NCBI RefSeq assembly: GCF_045278715.1 | Contig: NZ_CP136420.1 | Location: forward strand, 434,001-498,000 | Length of the DNA: 64,000 bases | Source: Neomoorella carbonis | GTDB lineage: Bacteria; Bacillota; DSM-521; Neomoorellales; Neomoorellaceae | Direction: 5' to 3' | The notes under the pieces: model-generated | The model's database searches: none | Told to the model about the DNA's origin: nothing | What the model saw: only the letters and a program-made list of their open reading frames with translations | Made by a program: the position numbers and the translations under genes | Shown here: positions 25,248-36,500 of the stretch, one piece after another | How positions within the stretch are numbered: the first letter of the stretch is position 1 | How the letters are laid out: each line of letters begins with the position of its first letter

Positions 25248-26432
25248 ATGGCGAAAGTGATCTTTAGATATGAGAAAGGTGGGGGGGTGGCGCCGTTGTT
25301 CCGCGTCCTGCACCTGGCGGACCTGCACCTGGGCTACCGGCCCGACCTGCCGGCACCGCTCCAGGAGGAAGTCTGCCGGGAGCGCAACGGGGTTTTAAAG
25401 GCGGCCGTAGACCTGGCCCTGGATCCCCGCCAGGAGATCAGCATGGTCCTCATTGCCGGGGACCTCTTTGACCACCACCGGCCGGAGGCTCTCCTGGTGG
25501 AAGAAACCATCCGGGAATTGGGCCGGCTGGAAGCTGCCGGTATCCGGGTGGTGACGGTGCCGGGAAATCATGACGAAATTACATATAACGATGCGGTTTA
25601 CCGTCGCGAAGCCAGGCGCTGGCCGGGCCTCCTGGTTACTGAACCTATGCCGGCGAAAGTGGCTACCTTAAATATTAATGGCGATGCCTGTCACCTGGTG
25701 GCCATGGCCTACACGGGCGGCGTCAGCCGGGTCGACGGCCCGTTAAAGGATTTCCCCCCGGCTGAGGGGAGCGGGGTAACCCTGGCGGTTTTCCACGGCT
25801 CCCTGGACTGGGATGGGGGAGAAAGGAGCCTGCCCCTGGATGGGAAAGCCCTGGCGGCCGCCGGCTACGACTATATAGCCCTGGGCCACATCCACCGCGG
25901 GGGACAAAAGCACCTTGGCAGGAGTCAGGCCTGCTATGCGGGCATGGTGGCCGGGAGAAGTTTTGCCGACCCCGGCACCGGCTCCTGGACCATAGTCACC
26001 CTGGGAGACGGCCCGGCGCGGGTGGAGCAGGTACCGGCGCAGGTAACGCCCTGGCGGGTAGTTGAGGTGGATGTTACGGCGTTTCATGAAGCGGAGGAGT
26101 TGGAGGCGGCAATCAGGGAATCCCTTGACCCCGGTGCCCTGATGCAGGTGCGCCTGGTAGGGACGATCGCCTTTGAGCTGGATCTGGAGGGCCTGCAGGC
26201 CCGCCTGGGCCATCTCTGTTCTTACTTTGAACTGGTGAATGATACGGAAGGGTGGGCGCCGGAAGTCCTGGAGAGCCTGGCCGCCGAGCCGACCATCAGG
26301 GGCCTTTTTGTCCGTCGCCTGCAAGCAAAGCTTGCCGGCGCGGCGGGACCCGGGGAAGCGGAATTAGTGCGCCGGGCGCTTTTTCGCGGGCTCCTGGCCC
26401 TGAAGGGAGGCGGCGGGTCATGCCGGCTGTAA
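25248..26432 (+). CDS. SbcD/YhaO-like DNA repair exonuclease (metallophosphoesterase)
   Basis: A protein of up to 394 residues with the Mre11/SbcD calcineurin-like nuclease motifs in order: DLHLG (25-29), GDLFDHHRP, PGNHDE, VFHGSLD and GHIH. It should be a manganese-dependent nuclease acting on DNA ends with the ATPase encoded next. The ATG at 25248 is given; an in-frame GTG at 25287 after GAAAGGTGG is a credible alternative that starts nearer the domain. It overlaps the ATPase gene by 13 bases. Pairing with a YhaN-like partner resembles Bacillus YhaO-YhaN more than SbcCD. The gene is very GC-rich. Confidence 0.88.
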   Translation: MAKVIFRYEKGGGVAPLFRVLHLADLHLGYRPDLPAPLQEEVCRERNGVLKAAVDLALDPRQEISMVLIAGDLFDHHRPEALLVEETIRELGRLEAAGIRVVTVPGNHDEITYNDAVYRREARRWPGLLVTEPMPAKVATLNINGDACHLVAMAYTGGVSRVDGPLKDFPPAEGSGVTLAVFHGSLDWDGGERSLPLDGKALAAAGYDYIALGHIHRGGQKHLGRSQACYAGMVAGRSFADPGTGSWTIVTLGDGPARVEQVPAQVTPWRVVEVDVTAFHEAEELEAAIRESLDPGALMQVRLVGTIAFELDLEGLQARLGHLCSYFELVNDTEGWAPEVLESLAAEPTIRGLFVRRLQAKLAGAAGPGEAELVRRALFRGLLALKGGGGSCRL

Positions 26433-29400
26433 CCTGGCGGCGGCTGAGCCTGGCAGGTTTTGGCTGCTACCGGGAGCAGGTGACTGTTACTTTCCAGGAA
26501 GGCCTCAACGTCCTGGTGGCCCCCAATGAAAAGGGCAAATCAACTCTCGTTGCCGGCCTGGAGGCCGTCCTTTTCGGGCTGCCCAACACTGTTAACCCCG
26601 AAGCCTTTGGCAGCGCCCGTTTTGCCAACCGGGAAGAGCCGGAACGGTTTGAAGGCGAGGTGGAATTCCTGGTTGACGGCCGGGTATACGCCATCAAGCG
26701 CCAGTTTAACACCAACCGGGTGACCATCAGGAGCAGGGGTGTTCACGGCTGGGAGGAAGTCTGGGGGGGGAACCACAACCCCGGCGCCCATAAGAAAATC
26801 CCCGCTTATGTCGAACACCTTACTGCTTTTCTGGGCATTACCTCCCGGGAGCTCTTTGAAGCCACCTTCTGCCTGGGCCAGCCCCTGCCGGAAGGGCGGG
26901 CTTTAAGCAGTGAGGTGCAAAAGCTTCTTTCCGGCAGCGGCGGCCACTATCAGGATGCCCTGAAAATACTGGCCGGCGACTTAAGGGCCCTGACCCGTTA
27001 CTGCGGCGACCGGGGCGTGGGCAACAACGGGCGCAAGGATGCCCGGCTGGAGGAGCTGCAGGCGGAAATTGCCGCTTTGCGGGCGCAGCAGCAGGCAGCC
27101 GGCAGCACCATCGAGGAGCTGGCTGCCGTGCGTTCCCGGCTCCAGGAACTGGCGGCAGAAATTAAGAACGTCCGGGCGCAACTAAAAAAACAGCAGGACC
27201 TGCGGGCGGCCTGGGATAGGTGGCGGGCCCTGCAGTTGAGGTACAAAAGCGCCCTGCGCGAACAGCAGCAGGCCGCGGCGGTCCAGGAGAGGGCCCGGGA
27301 GCTGGAACAGAAGATCCGCCGGCACCGCGAGCAGGCAGCCCGGCTGTATCCCGAGTGGGCCGCGGCCCCGGCCGGCAGCGCCGGCCAGCTCGACCGCCTG
27401 GTGGAGCTGGAGCAGGAAATAGCCCGCTTACAGGGCGAGGCGGCGAACTGGGAGGCGCAGCTCCGGGATTTAAATGAAGAACAGGAAGCATTAACGGCCA
27501 GGCTGCAGGGTGAGCTGGCAGCAGTGGCCAATCACCCGGACATCCTGCGGGACCTGGAGGACCTCCAGGGCCTCCTCAAAGAGCAGGAGCAGCTGGCCGG
27601 GCAGGTACAGGAACTGGCTGCCCGGGCGGAAGAGGTGGCTGCTGAACTGGCCGACCTGCCTGATTTCAGCGTGCTGGGAAACAGCCCGGCTGCAGTCCTG
27701 GAGGGTTTACAGGTAGCGGCGCGCCAGCTCCTGGAGGACTGGGGCCGCTTTCAGGAGCAGCAAAACCGCTGTGAGGAACTGGAAGCGGAACTGGCCGGGG
27801 ATTTAAGCTGCTTTGTCGGGCTGCCGCCGGAAAAGGAAGCCATGGTGGCCAGTTATGAGGCAACCAGGATCGCCCTGGAAAAGGAAGAAAAGGAGGCCCG
27901 GGAAGCCTGCCGGCGCCTGGAGGAACAAAAGGCGGCCTATCGGCGCCGCGAGGAAGAGTACCGGCGGGAATTCGGCGACCTGGACGCTTTAGGAGAGGAA
28001 GCCCTCCACGCCGCCACAGATAAACCCGGGCTTCTCGCCGAACTCCAGGCCCGGGAAGCGGCCAGGCAGGCGGCCCTGGCAGCCGGCCGCCGCCGGAGGC
28101 AGGTTTTAACCCTGGCCCTGGCCGCCGCCGGCCTGCTAGCGGGCCTGGCAGCCGGCCTGGCCACCGGCAGCTGGCTTCTTGCAGCGGCGGTTGCCCTGGT
28201 CCTTGGCGGCCTGGGCTGCGGCGCAGGAGCTTACCTGGGCCGTCCTGGCAGAGACATTCTGGACCTGACTGCAGAAATCACCGCCCTGCAGGAGCGGCTG
28301 GCGCAGCTGGATGCCAACTTAGGCCCCTGGGCGGGGGCTGCGGCGGCTGAACTGGGCGAGCTGCGCCGGCGCCTGCTGGAGCGGGAACGGGCGCGGGCGG
28401 AACTGGCAGCCCTGGCCGCTTCTTTGCCCGGTCCGGCTGAAGAAGAGGCGGCCCGGCAGGCTCTGGAAGCAGCCGTGAAGGCGCTTCGGGACTTCCAGGC
28501 CGCTACCGCCGCCATCAGCACCCGCTTTAACGATGTGACGGCAGCCTATCGCCGTTACCTGGCTGCCAGGGAAGAGATGGAGCGGCTGGCAGCCGAGATG
28601 GAGGCCTTTACCATAAAGGCCGTGGGAGCGCCGCCGCCGGCAGCTTTAACGGCACCCCTGGCCGGTCTTGGAACCCCGTGGCCGGGTCTGGCCCGCCTGG
28701 CGCGGCTGGCCGGGCAGGCCCCGGCCACGGCGGGCGAGCTTTTGACCTGGTTAAAGGAACTGGACCAATCCGCCTGGGAAGATTTCCTGGCCCGGGCGCG
28801 GCGGTGGGAGGAATTGACGGCCCGGGACCGGCAGGTAAAAGAAAAACGGGAGCAGCTCCTGCAGCCGGATAAAGAGGGGCGGACGGCCCTGGTACGCCTG
28901 GCGGCAAAGATCACCGGGCGGGAAAGACATATAGCCCCCTTTACGGCGGCAACCGCAGCCGGGGAAATCGCACCCCTGCTGGAAGAGGCGGCGAGGATAA
29001 AAGAGCGCCTCGCGGAACTGGGCGGCCAGCAGCAGGCTGCCGGGAGCAGAGTTAAGGATTTACGGGGGCAAATCCAGGAGCTGGAACTTGAGGCGGAAGG
29101 CTTGCGGGAAGATCTGGCCGCCCTCCTGGCACCGGCCGGTGGTGATGCCGGTAAAGCCCTGGAGCGCCGGCAGGGCTATGAACAGCTGGCCCGGGAATCG
29201 CAGGGCTGGCAGGAGCAGCTGGCCGGCCTCCTGGGCGAAGGCAGCCTGGAAGATCTGGCTGCAGCTTACCTGGATGCCGCCAACCGGACCATGGCCGTCC
29301 TGCAGGAATGGCAGGCTCTGGTCCGGGAGCACCCGGGCCTGCCCGAACCGGGAGGGGAAACAAAAGGGGAGGAACTGGAAGAACAGTACAGGGCCCTCCA

Positions 29401-30016
29401 GGCAGGGATAATAGAAATGGAAGGCCGGCTGCAGGGGCTGGAAGAAGAAGAACGTCAGCTCCTGCGCCGCCAGTCCCAATTGGAAGGCGGCCAGATCGCC
29501 AACATGGCCATTGTTGCCGAGACCCTCGCGGCCAGGGAAAAGGAGCTGGAGCGCCTGGAGCTGGAGGCCGGTGCCCTGGCCCTGGCCTACCGTGAGCTTG
29601 CAGCCGCGGCCCGGGATTACAGCCAGAACTACCGCCGCGAGCTGGCCCTGGCTGCCAGCCGCTATTTTAACCTCTTTACGGGCCGGCAGGAGCGCCGGGT
29701 AGAGATCACTGAAGATTTCCAGGTCGAGGTCAGGGAAGGAGGCGTAGCCGTAGCCCTGGCCCAGCTCAGCCGCGGCGCCCAGGACCAGCTTTACCTGGCC
29801 TTACGCCTGGCTATTGGCGACCTTCTGAGCGCTGATTTAACCCTGCCCTTTATCTTTGACGACTGCTTTGTTAACTGTGACGCTGAACGCCGCGAGCGCA
29901 TCCGGGAGAGCCTGGCGGCCCTGGCCCTTGAGCGGCAGCTGCTTCTTTTATCCCACGACCCGGATTTTGCCCCCTGGGGAACCCCGGTGCAGATCCAAAG
30001 CCAGGGAACCTGTTAA
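26420..30016 (+). CDS. SbcC/YhaN-like SMC-type ATPase with membrane hairpin
   Basis: A protein of 1,198 residues, partner of the SbcD-like nuclease. It has Walker A APNEKGKST near residue 34, long Ala/Glu/Leu/Arg-rich coiled coils, the ABC signature LSRGAQDQLYLALRLA, Walker B LPFIFDD and H-loop LLLSHD. In the middle, about residues 557-610, two hydrophobic stretches rich in Leu/Ala/Gly form a probable transmembrane hairpin; YhaN relatives carry such a segment where SbcC has its zinc hook. The start is the ATG at 26420, 13 bases inside the nuclease gene; the frame is open further upstream but that part is antisense-like in composition. It likely tethers DNA-end processing to the membrane. Confidence 0.88.
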   Translation: MPAVTWRRLSLAGFGCYREQVTVTFQEGLNVLVAPNEKGKSTLVAGLEAVLFGLPNTVNPEAFGSARFANREEPERFEGEVEFLVDGRVYAIKRQFNTNRVTIRSRGVHGWEEVWGGNHNPGAHKKIPAYVEHLTAFLGITSRELFEATFCLGQPLPEGRALSSEVQKLLSGSGGHYQDALKILAGDLRALTRYCGDRGVGNNGRKDARLEELQAEIAALRAQQQAAGSTIEELAAVRSRLQELAAEIKNVRAQLKKQQDLRAAWDRWRALQLRYKSALREQQQAAAVQERARELEQKIRRHREQAARLYPEWAAAPAGSAGQLDRLVELEQEIARLQGEAANWEAQLRDLNEEQEALTARLQGELAAVANHPDILRDLEDLQGLLKEQEQLAGQVQELAARAEEVAAELADLPDFSVLGNSPAAVLEGLQVAARQLLEDWGRFQEQQNRCEELEAELAGDLSCFVGLPPEKEAMVASYEATRIALEKEEKEAREACRRLEEQKAAYRRREEEYRREFGDLDALGEEALHAATDKPGLLAELQAREAARQAALAAGRRRRQVLTLALAAAGLLAGLAAGLATGSWLLAAAVALVLGGLGCGAGAYLGRPGRDILDLTAEITALQERLAQLDANLGPWAGAAAAELGELRRRLLERERARAELAALAASLPGPAEEEAARQALEAAVKALRDFQAATAAISTRFNDVTAAYRRYLAAREEMERLAAEMEAFTIKAVGAPPPAALTAPLAGLGTPWPGLARLARLAGQAPATAGELLTWLKELDQSAWEDFLARARRWEELTARDRQVKEKREQLLQPDKEGRTALVRLAAKITGRERHIAPFTAATAAGEIAPLLEEAARIKERLAELGGQQQAAGSRVKDLRGQIQELELEAEGLREDLAALLAPAGGDAGKALERRQGYEQLARESQGWQEQLAGLLGEGSLEDLAAAYLDAANRTMAVLQEWQALVREHPGLPEPGGETKGEELEEQYRALQAGIIEMEGRLQGLEEEERQLLRRQSQLEGGQIANMAIVAETLAAREKELERLELEAGALALAYRELAAAARDYSQNYRRELALAASRYFNLFTGRQERRVEITEDFQVEVREGGVAVALAQLSRGAQDQLYLALRLAIGDLLSADLTLPFIFDDCFVNCDAERRERIRESLAALALERQLLLLSHDPDFAPWGTPVQIQSQGTC

Positions 30017-30051
30017 GTGCTACTTAATGACCCGTTTGTTCATAAAAGGGA

Positions 30052-33000
30052 GTGTTGAACTTGTCTTTACGTCTCGTCCTGGGCCGTGCCGGGTCGGGCA
30101 AGACGCGCTTCTGCCTGGAGGAAATAAAGGCCGCCCTGGCGGAGGGGCCGGCGGGCCCGGCCCTCATTATCCTTACCCCGGAGCAGGCCACCCTGCAGAT
30201 GGAATTGGATTTACATCGAGCCGTCCCCTGCCCGGGTTTCAGCCGCGCCCAGGTCTTAAGCTTTCGCCGCCTGGGCTGGCGGGTCTTCCAGGAGGCCGGC
30301 GGCGCCGCCCGGCCCCACCTGGGCGAGATGGGCAAGCGTATGGCCCTGCGGGCCATTCTTAATGCCCGCCAGGGGGATTTGACCCTTTTCGCTTCCCTGG
30401 CGGGCAGTCCCGGCTTTGTTGAGCAACTCGCCCATACCATCGCTGAATTAAAGCTCTACCGGGTTGAGCCCGGCGAGCTCAAGCGGGTAGCCGAGCATTA
30501 CCGGGCGACCGGCCGGGGGGAAACCATCCTGGGCCGCAAGCTTCACGATCTGGCCCTCATTTACAGCGACCTGGAAAAATATCTCGCCGGCCGCTACCTG
30601 GATCCCGACGATTATTTGACTTTACTCGCCCGGCGGCTGCCGGAAGCAAGCTTTATTAAAGGAGCCCTGGTCTGGGTCGACGGGTTCAACGGTTTTACCC
30701 CCCAGGAAGAGGCTGTCCTCCAGGCTTTAATGGCCGCAGCCGGCCGGGTGACGGTCACCCTCTGCCTGGACCCGGCCTTAAGGCACCGGCAGCTGGGCGA
30801 GACGGAGCTCTTCCACCCCACCGGCGACACCTACCACCGCCTGCAGCGCCTGGCCCGGGCCGCCGGGGTTAATATCGAGGCCGACGTTTTGCTTACGGGT
30901 ACGCCGCCCCGTTTCCGGGAGGCGCCGGCCCTGGCCCACCTGGAAGCCCATTTCGGCCGCTGGCCCCTGAAACCTTTTCAAGGTTCGCCGGGCGGCATCC
31001 GGCTGGTAGCGGCGGCCAACCCCCGCCTGGAAGTCGAGGCGGCAGCCAGGGAGATTTTGCGCCTGGCCCGCGAAGAGAACCTGCGTTTCCGGGAAATGGC
31101 CGTCCTGGTGCGCGATCTGGAGCCCTACCACGACCTCATTGTCAATACTTTCCGCGACTTTAACATCCCCTTTTTCATTGACCGCCGCCGGCCGGTAGGC
31201 CACCATCCCCTCCTGGAGCTGGTGCGGGCGGCCCTGGAAACCGTCCTGGAAAACTGGGCCTACGATCCCGTCTTCCGCTATCTTAAAAGCGATCTGGTAC
31301 CCGTCTCCCGTGAAGAAGTCGACCTGCTGGAAAATTATGTCCTGGCCCACGGCATCCGCGGCCGCCAGTGGCTGGAGGAGCGTCCCTGGCAGTTTAAAAG
31401 CCGCCGCGACCTGGAACCCCCAGGCGCGGATGAAAGGGAAGAGGCCGTGGCGGCAGCCGTCAATAGCGCCCGGGACCGGGCCACCCGGCATTTGCGGCGC
31501 TTTTACCGGGCCGTCCAGGGCCGGACGCTAACGGCGCGGGAGATCACGGCCGCTCTTTTTAGCCTGCTGCAGGAGCTCCAGGTGCCCCGGCAGCTGGAAG
31601 CATGGCACCGGCAGTCCCTGGCCGCCGGGGACCTCGATGCCGCCCAGGAACACGAGCAGGTCTGGGACGGCCTCATGGACCTGCTGGATGAGCTAATCAC
31701 GGCCCTGGGGGATGCTGCCATGGAGCTGGCGGAGTATGCCGCCATCCTGGAGGCCGGCATGGAAAGCTTGAAACTCCGGCTCATTCCCCCGGCCCTGGAC
31801 CAGGTGGTGGTGGGTACATTGGACCGTTCCCGCCAGCCGGAACTTCAGGCGGCCCTGGTCCTGGGTGTGGGGGAAGGGATGCTGCCGGCGCGACTGCCGG
31901 AAGACGCCACCTTCAGCGACCGGGAAAGGGAGGAGCTGCAGGCGGCCGGGGTAGAGCTGGCCCCGGCCGGCTCGTTAAGGCTTTTCCATGAAGAGTTCCT
32001 GGCTTACCTGGCCCTGACCCGCTCACGGCGTTTTCTCTGGTTGAGCTACCCCCTGGCCGACGCCGGGGGCCGGGCCCTGGCCCCGTCACCCCTGGTTCGC
32101 CGGCTGCGCCAGCTGTTGCCGGGTTTAGAAGAAGAAAACATTGGCCCGGATTTACCGGGCGGTGAAGCCGACCTGGTCTATCTCACCACGCCGCGCCAGG
32201 CGGCCGGCCACCTGGCCCGTATTTTAAGCCGGAGACGCCCCCTGCCCGCCCTCTGGCAGGAGGTTTACCGCTGGCTGGAGCAGGACCGGGAAAGGGAAAG
32301 GTGGCTCGCCCTCCTGGGGGGCGTCAATTACTATAACCAGGTCGAGCCCCTGGAGCCCGGGCTTGTCGAGCAGCTTTTCCCCGGGCCTTTAAGGAGCAGC
32401 ATCTCGCGCCTGGAGACCTATGCCGCCTGCCCCTTCCGCTACTTCCTGGCCTACGGCCTCAAACTCCAGGAAAGGCAGATGTACCGGGTGGACCCGGCCG
32501 GAATGGGCCAGTTTTACCATGCGGCCTTAAAACTCTTTGTGGAAGAATTAGCGGGCAGCGGCCGCGACTGGGGCGAGGTGAGCGACGAGGAGGCGGCGAC
32601 TATCCTCAGCCGGGTGATAGAGGAACTGGCCCCGGCCCTCCAGCATGAGATTTTAAGCAGCAGCGCCCGCTACAACTACCTCCGCAAAAAGCTCGAGCAG
32701 ACCCTGAAGCGGGTCCTGGAGGTCCTGAACGAGCACGCCAGGCGAGGAGAATTCCGGCCCCTGGCGGTGGAGGCCTATTTTGGCATGCGGGGAGACCTGC
32801 CGCCCCTGGTGCTGGAGGCCGTACCCGGCAGGCAGGTCATCCTGGAAGGCAGGGTGGACCGCATCGACGTCGCCCGCTACCAGGACCGGGCCTACGTGCG
32901 GGTCATCGACTACAAGAGCAGCCAGACCGGCCTGGAACTGGACAGGGTCTACCACGGTCTTTCCCTGCAGCTGCCCCTGTACCTGCAGGCGGCCCTGGCA

Positions 33001-33540
33001 GCGGCACCGGCGCTTCTGGGTGAAGCCGCCGAACCGGCCGGCATCCTCTATTTTGCCGTCAGAAACCCCATTTTAAGGCAGCGGGCGCCGGTCCGGGAGA
33101 CTGCCGAGGTGGCAAGGCTCCGCCGCCAGGCCCTGAAAATGCGCGGCCTGCTCCTGGCAGAGCCGGAGATTATCAGGCTCATGGATAAAGCAGTTGACCT
33201 GACCCCGGACCTCCTGCCCGTGCGGCTGAACAAAGACGGGAGCCTGCGGCGGGGCGCGCCGGCAGCCACCCGGGAGCAAATAACGCTGCTCCTGGCCCTG
33301 GCCCTGGCCAGGGCCGCAAGTCTGGCCGGGGACATCCTTTCCGGCCGGATAGAGATCAGCCCCTATCGCCAGGATAAGGCCACGGGCTGTGATTTCTGTC
33401 CCTACCGGCCGGTATGCTGCTTTGACCTCCAGATACCAGGAGGTACCTACCGCCGCCTGGCGCGCTTGAAAGGCGAAGACTTCTGGAAGGCAGCCCTGAG
33501 TTTCTTGACGGGGGACGGAGGGGAAGGTGAACTGAAGTGA
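30052..33540 (+). CDS. addB: ATP-dependent helicase/nuclease subunit AddB
   Basis: A 1,162-residue AddB subunit of the AddAB recombination enzyme, the Firmicute counterpart of RecBCD. It has Walker A GRAGSGKTR at the N-terminus, a RecB-like nuclease domain near the C-terminus (EGRVDRIDV, then RVIDYKSS), and cysteines for the 4Fe-4S staple: one in TYAACPFRYF and three in GCDFCPYRPVCC. It degrades the 5' strand and recognises Chi. AAAAGGGAG precedes the GTG start; TTG codons at 30055 and 30061 are alternatives. addA overlaps its stop codon. Confidence 0.95.
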   Translation: MLNLSLRLVLGRAGSGKTRFCLEEIKAALAEGPAGPALIILTPEQATLQMELDLHRAVPCPGFSRAQVLSFRRLGWRVFQEAGGAARPHLGEMGKRMALRAILNARQGDLTLFASLAGSPGFVEQLAHTIAELKLYRVEPGELKRVAEHYRATGRGETILGRKLHDLALIYSDLEKYLAGRYLDPDDYLTLLARRLPEASFIKGALVWVDGFNGFTPQEEAVLQALMAAAGRVTVTLCLDPALRHRQLGETELFHPTGDTYHRLQRLARAAGVNIEADVLLTGTPPRFREAPALAHLEAHFGRWPLKPFQGSPGGIRLVAAANPRLEVEAAAREILRLAREENLRFREMAVLVRDLEPYHDLIVNTFRDFNIPFFIDRRRPVGHHPLLELVRAALETVLENWAYDPVFRYLKSDLVPVSREEVDLLENYVLAHGIRGRQWLEERPWQFKSRRDLEPPGADEREEAVAAAVNSARDRATRHLRRFYRAVQGRTLTAREITAALFSLLQELQVPRQLEAWHRQSLAAGDLDAAQEHEQVWDGLMDLLDELITALGDAAMELAEYAAILEAGMESLKLRLIPPALDQVVVGTLDRSRQPELQAALVLGVGEGMLPARLPEDATFSDREREELQAAGVELAPAGSLRLFHEEFLAYLALTRSRRFLWLSYPLADAGGRALAPSPLVRRLRQLLPGLEEENIGPDLPGGEADLVYLTTPRQAAGHLARILSRRRPLPALWQEVYRWLEQDRERERWLALLGGVNYYNQVEPLEPGLVEQLFPGPLRSSISRLETYAACPFRYFLAYGLKLQERQMYRVDPAGMGQFYHAALKLFVEELAGSGRDWGEVSDEEAATILSRVIEELAPALQHEILSSSARYNYLRKKLEQTLKRVLEVLNEHARRGEFRPLAVEAYFGMRGDLPPLVLEAVPGRQVILEGRVDRIDVARYQDRAYVRVIDYKSSQTGLELDRVYHGLSLQLPLYLQAALAAAPALLGEAAEPAGILYFAVRNPILRQRAPVRETAEVARLRRQALKMRGLLLAEPEIIRLMDKAVDLTPDLLPVRLNKDGSLRRGAPAATREQITLLLALALARAASLAGDILSGRIEISPYRQDKATGCDFCPYRPVCCFDLQIPGGTYRRLARLKGEDFWKAALSFLTGDGGEGELK

Positions 33541-36500
33541 TGGGTGAATATCAGAAGCGTTCCTGGACGGAGGAACAGCTGGCCGCCATCCAGGCGCGGC
33601 AGGCCAACCTTCTGGTGGCTGCCGCTGCCGGTGCCGGCAAGACGGCCGTCCTGGTGGAACGGATTATCCAGCGCCTGACGGATCCGGCAGCGCCGATTAG
33701 TCTGGAAAACATGCTGGTGGTCACCTTTACCGAGGCCGCTGCTGCCGAGATGCGCCAGCGGATAGGGGCCGCCCTGGAAGCGGCCGCCGCCCGGCAGCCG
33801 GAAAATGAATTCTTAAGGCGCCAGCTCCTGCTGTTGAACCGCGCTCACATCAGCACCATCCACTCCTTCTGCCTCTGGGTCGTCCGGACCTATTTTTACC
33901 GCCTGGACCTCGACCCGGGCTTTAAGGTCATGGACCCGGCCGAAGCCGACCTCCTGCAGCTGGAGGTTATGGACCAGGTGCTGGAAGAGTGCTTTGCCGC
34001 CGAACCCGAGGGAGGCCCCATAACCGACCTGGCCGACAGCCTGGGTGGTCGCGGTGATGCCAACCTGGTGGACCTGGTGCTGAAGGTCTGGCATTTTACC
34101 CGGAGCCTCCCCTGGCCGGAAGCCTGGCTGGCGGAGGCGGCGGCAGTTTACCGCGTACCTGAAGGTACCCCCCTGGAGGCGCTGCCCTGGTACCGGGAGA
34201 TTAAAGAAGTAATTGCCCTGCGGTTGCAGGAAGCGGCCTATTACCTGCGCCAGGCCTCCAGGCTGGCAGCCAGTCCCGGCGGCCCGGCCGTCTACCTGGA
34301 CAACCTGGAAAGGGAGGAAGCTCAGGTAAGGGGCCTCCTGGATGAAATGGGCGGTCTTACCTGGGAGCAGCTGTACCAGAGGATTTCGTCCGTTACTTTC
34401 GGCAGGCTGAAAGCCGTCCGGGGCAGCAGCGTGGATGAAAGGCTGAAGGAAAAGGCCGTCCAGTACCGGGACCAGGCGAAAAAGCTGCTGCAAGAACTGC
34501 AGGAAGAATTCTGCCGCGATGAAGCTGCCATCAGGGCCGAACTGGAGCGGGCCGGGGAACTGGTTGCAGCCCTGGTGGAGGTGGTCCGCCGCTTTGACAC
34601 GGCCTTCACAAAACTGAAACGCCGCCGTGGCCTGGTGGACTTCGGCGACCTGGAGCACCTGTGCCTGCAAGTCCTCCTGGACGAAAAGGCCGCCCCCGGC
34701 GAGCTGCGTCCCTCGGCCGTAGCCACGGAACTGCGCCGGCGCTTTGAGGAGGTGCTGGTAGACGAATACCAGGACATCAACAGCATCCAGGACGCCATCC
34801 TGACCCTGGTTTCCCGGCAGGAAGCAGCCTGTTCCTGTGTCGGGCCGGGAGGGGCTTCCGGCCAGGCAGGGAACCAGCCGGCTGCCAAACCCAACCTTTT
34901 TATGGTCGGTGACGTCAAGCAGAGCATCTACCGTTTCCGCCTGGCCAACCCGGAGCTGTTCCTGGCCAAATACAGCCAGTACCCGGAAAGGGAAGGAGCG
35001 TTAAACCGCCGCATTATCCTCAAAGCCAATTTCCGCAGCCGCCAGGGGATAGTGGACGGCGTTAACTTCATTTTCCGTCAGGTCTTTTCCCGCCTGGTGG
35101 GAGAACTGGAGTACGACGCCGCCGCGGCCCTGGTGGGCCGGGCCGGCTATCCGGAGCACCCGGCGGCGGCAACGCCGGCTATAGAAGTTTATCTCCAGGA
35201 GAGACAGCTGGCAGGAGAGGCTGGGGCAGATCATGGAGAGGATACGGCTGGTGCCGGGGAAAGGGCGATGGAACCGGCAGGCGCGGCGGCCGGGGAAATA
35301 GACCTGGAAGAATTAACGGCCCTGGAGCGGGAGGCGTGGCTCGTAGCCCGGCGCATCCGGCAGCTGGTTCACGGGACCCCGGAACGGCCCGGGCCGGAGT
35401 TCCAGGTCTGGGACCCGGAAAGCAAAACCTACCGGGATCTAAGCTACCGGGACATAGTCATCCTGCTGCGGGCCACCAAGGACCGGGCGCCGGTATTCCT
35501 GGAAGCCCTGCAGCAGTGGGGAATCCCTTCCTATGCCGACCTGGGCAGCGGTTACTTTGCCGCCACGGAAGTTGAAACTATCCTCTCCCTCCTGCGGGTG
35601 ATCGACAACCCCCACCAGGATATCCCCCTGGCAGCCGTGCTGCGCTCCCCCCTGGTGGGGCTGACGGCTGCGGAACTGGCCCGTATCCGCCTGGCGGCCC
35701 CGGGGGAAGATTTTTTCACCGCCGTGATGAAGGCCGCCGGGGCTGGGGAGGATGGTTCCAGCCCGGGAACCGGGCAACAGGACCTTGCCGCCCGCCTGCG
35801 GGAGTTTTTAGCCCGCCTGGAGAGGTGGCGGACCATGGCCCGCCGCCAGCCCCTGGGGGACGTTATCTGGCAGCTGTACCGGGAAACGGGGTACCTGGAG
35901 TTTGCCGGCGGCCTGCCGGGAGGCGCCCAGCGCCAGGCCAATTTACGCGCCCTCCTGGACCGGGCGCGCCAATTCGAGGGCTTTGCCCGCCACGGCCTCT
36001 TTCGCTTTTTACGCTTTATCGAACGGCTGCGGGAGAATGAAGGCGACCTGGGTACGGCCCGCCCCCTGGGAGAAAATGAAGACGTCGTCCGGGTCATGAG
36101 CATTCATAAAGCCAAGGGGCTGGAATTCCCTGTGGTAATCGTGGCCGACCTGGGCAAAGGCTTTAACTTCCAGGAACTCACCGGCGATGTCCTCCTCCAC
36201 GGCAGGCTGGGCCTCCTGCCCCTGTACTTTGATGCTGCTGCCGGCATCAAGTACCCCACCCTGCCCTACCTGGCGGCAGCCCACCGGCTGCACCTGGAAG
36301 CTTTAAGCGAAGAGGTCCGCATTCTCTACGTCGCCATGACCAGGGCGCGGGAAAAACTCATCCTGGTGGGCTCGGCCAGAAATTTGCCCAAACAGGCAGA
36401 AAACTGGTGCGCCGGCCTGTTTGTTGGTGGAGAGCAACTTCCCCCCATGCTCACGGCCCGGGCGCGAAGCCCCCTGGACTGGCTGGCAGCCGCCCTGGCC

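Noticed and set aside
27000..29700. Long open frames on other strands and frames in the GC-rich ATPase gene
   Set aside because: High GC and coiled-coil codon bias leave shadow frames open. None has a start signal or domain.
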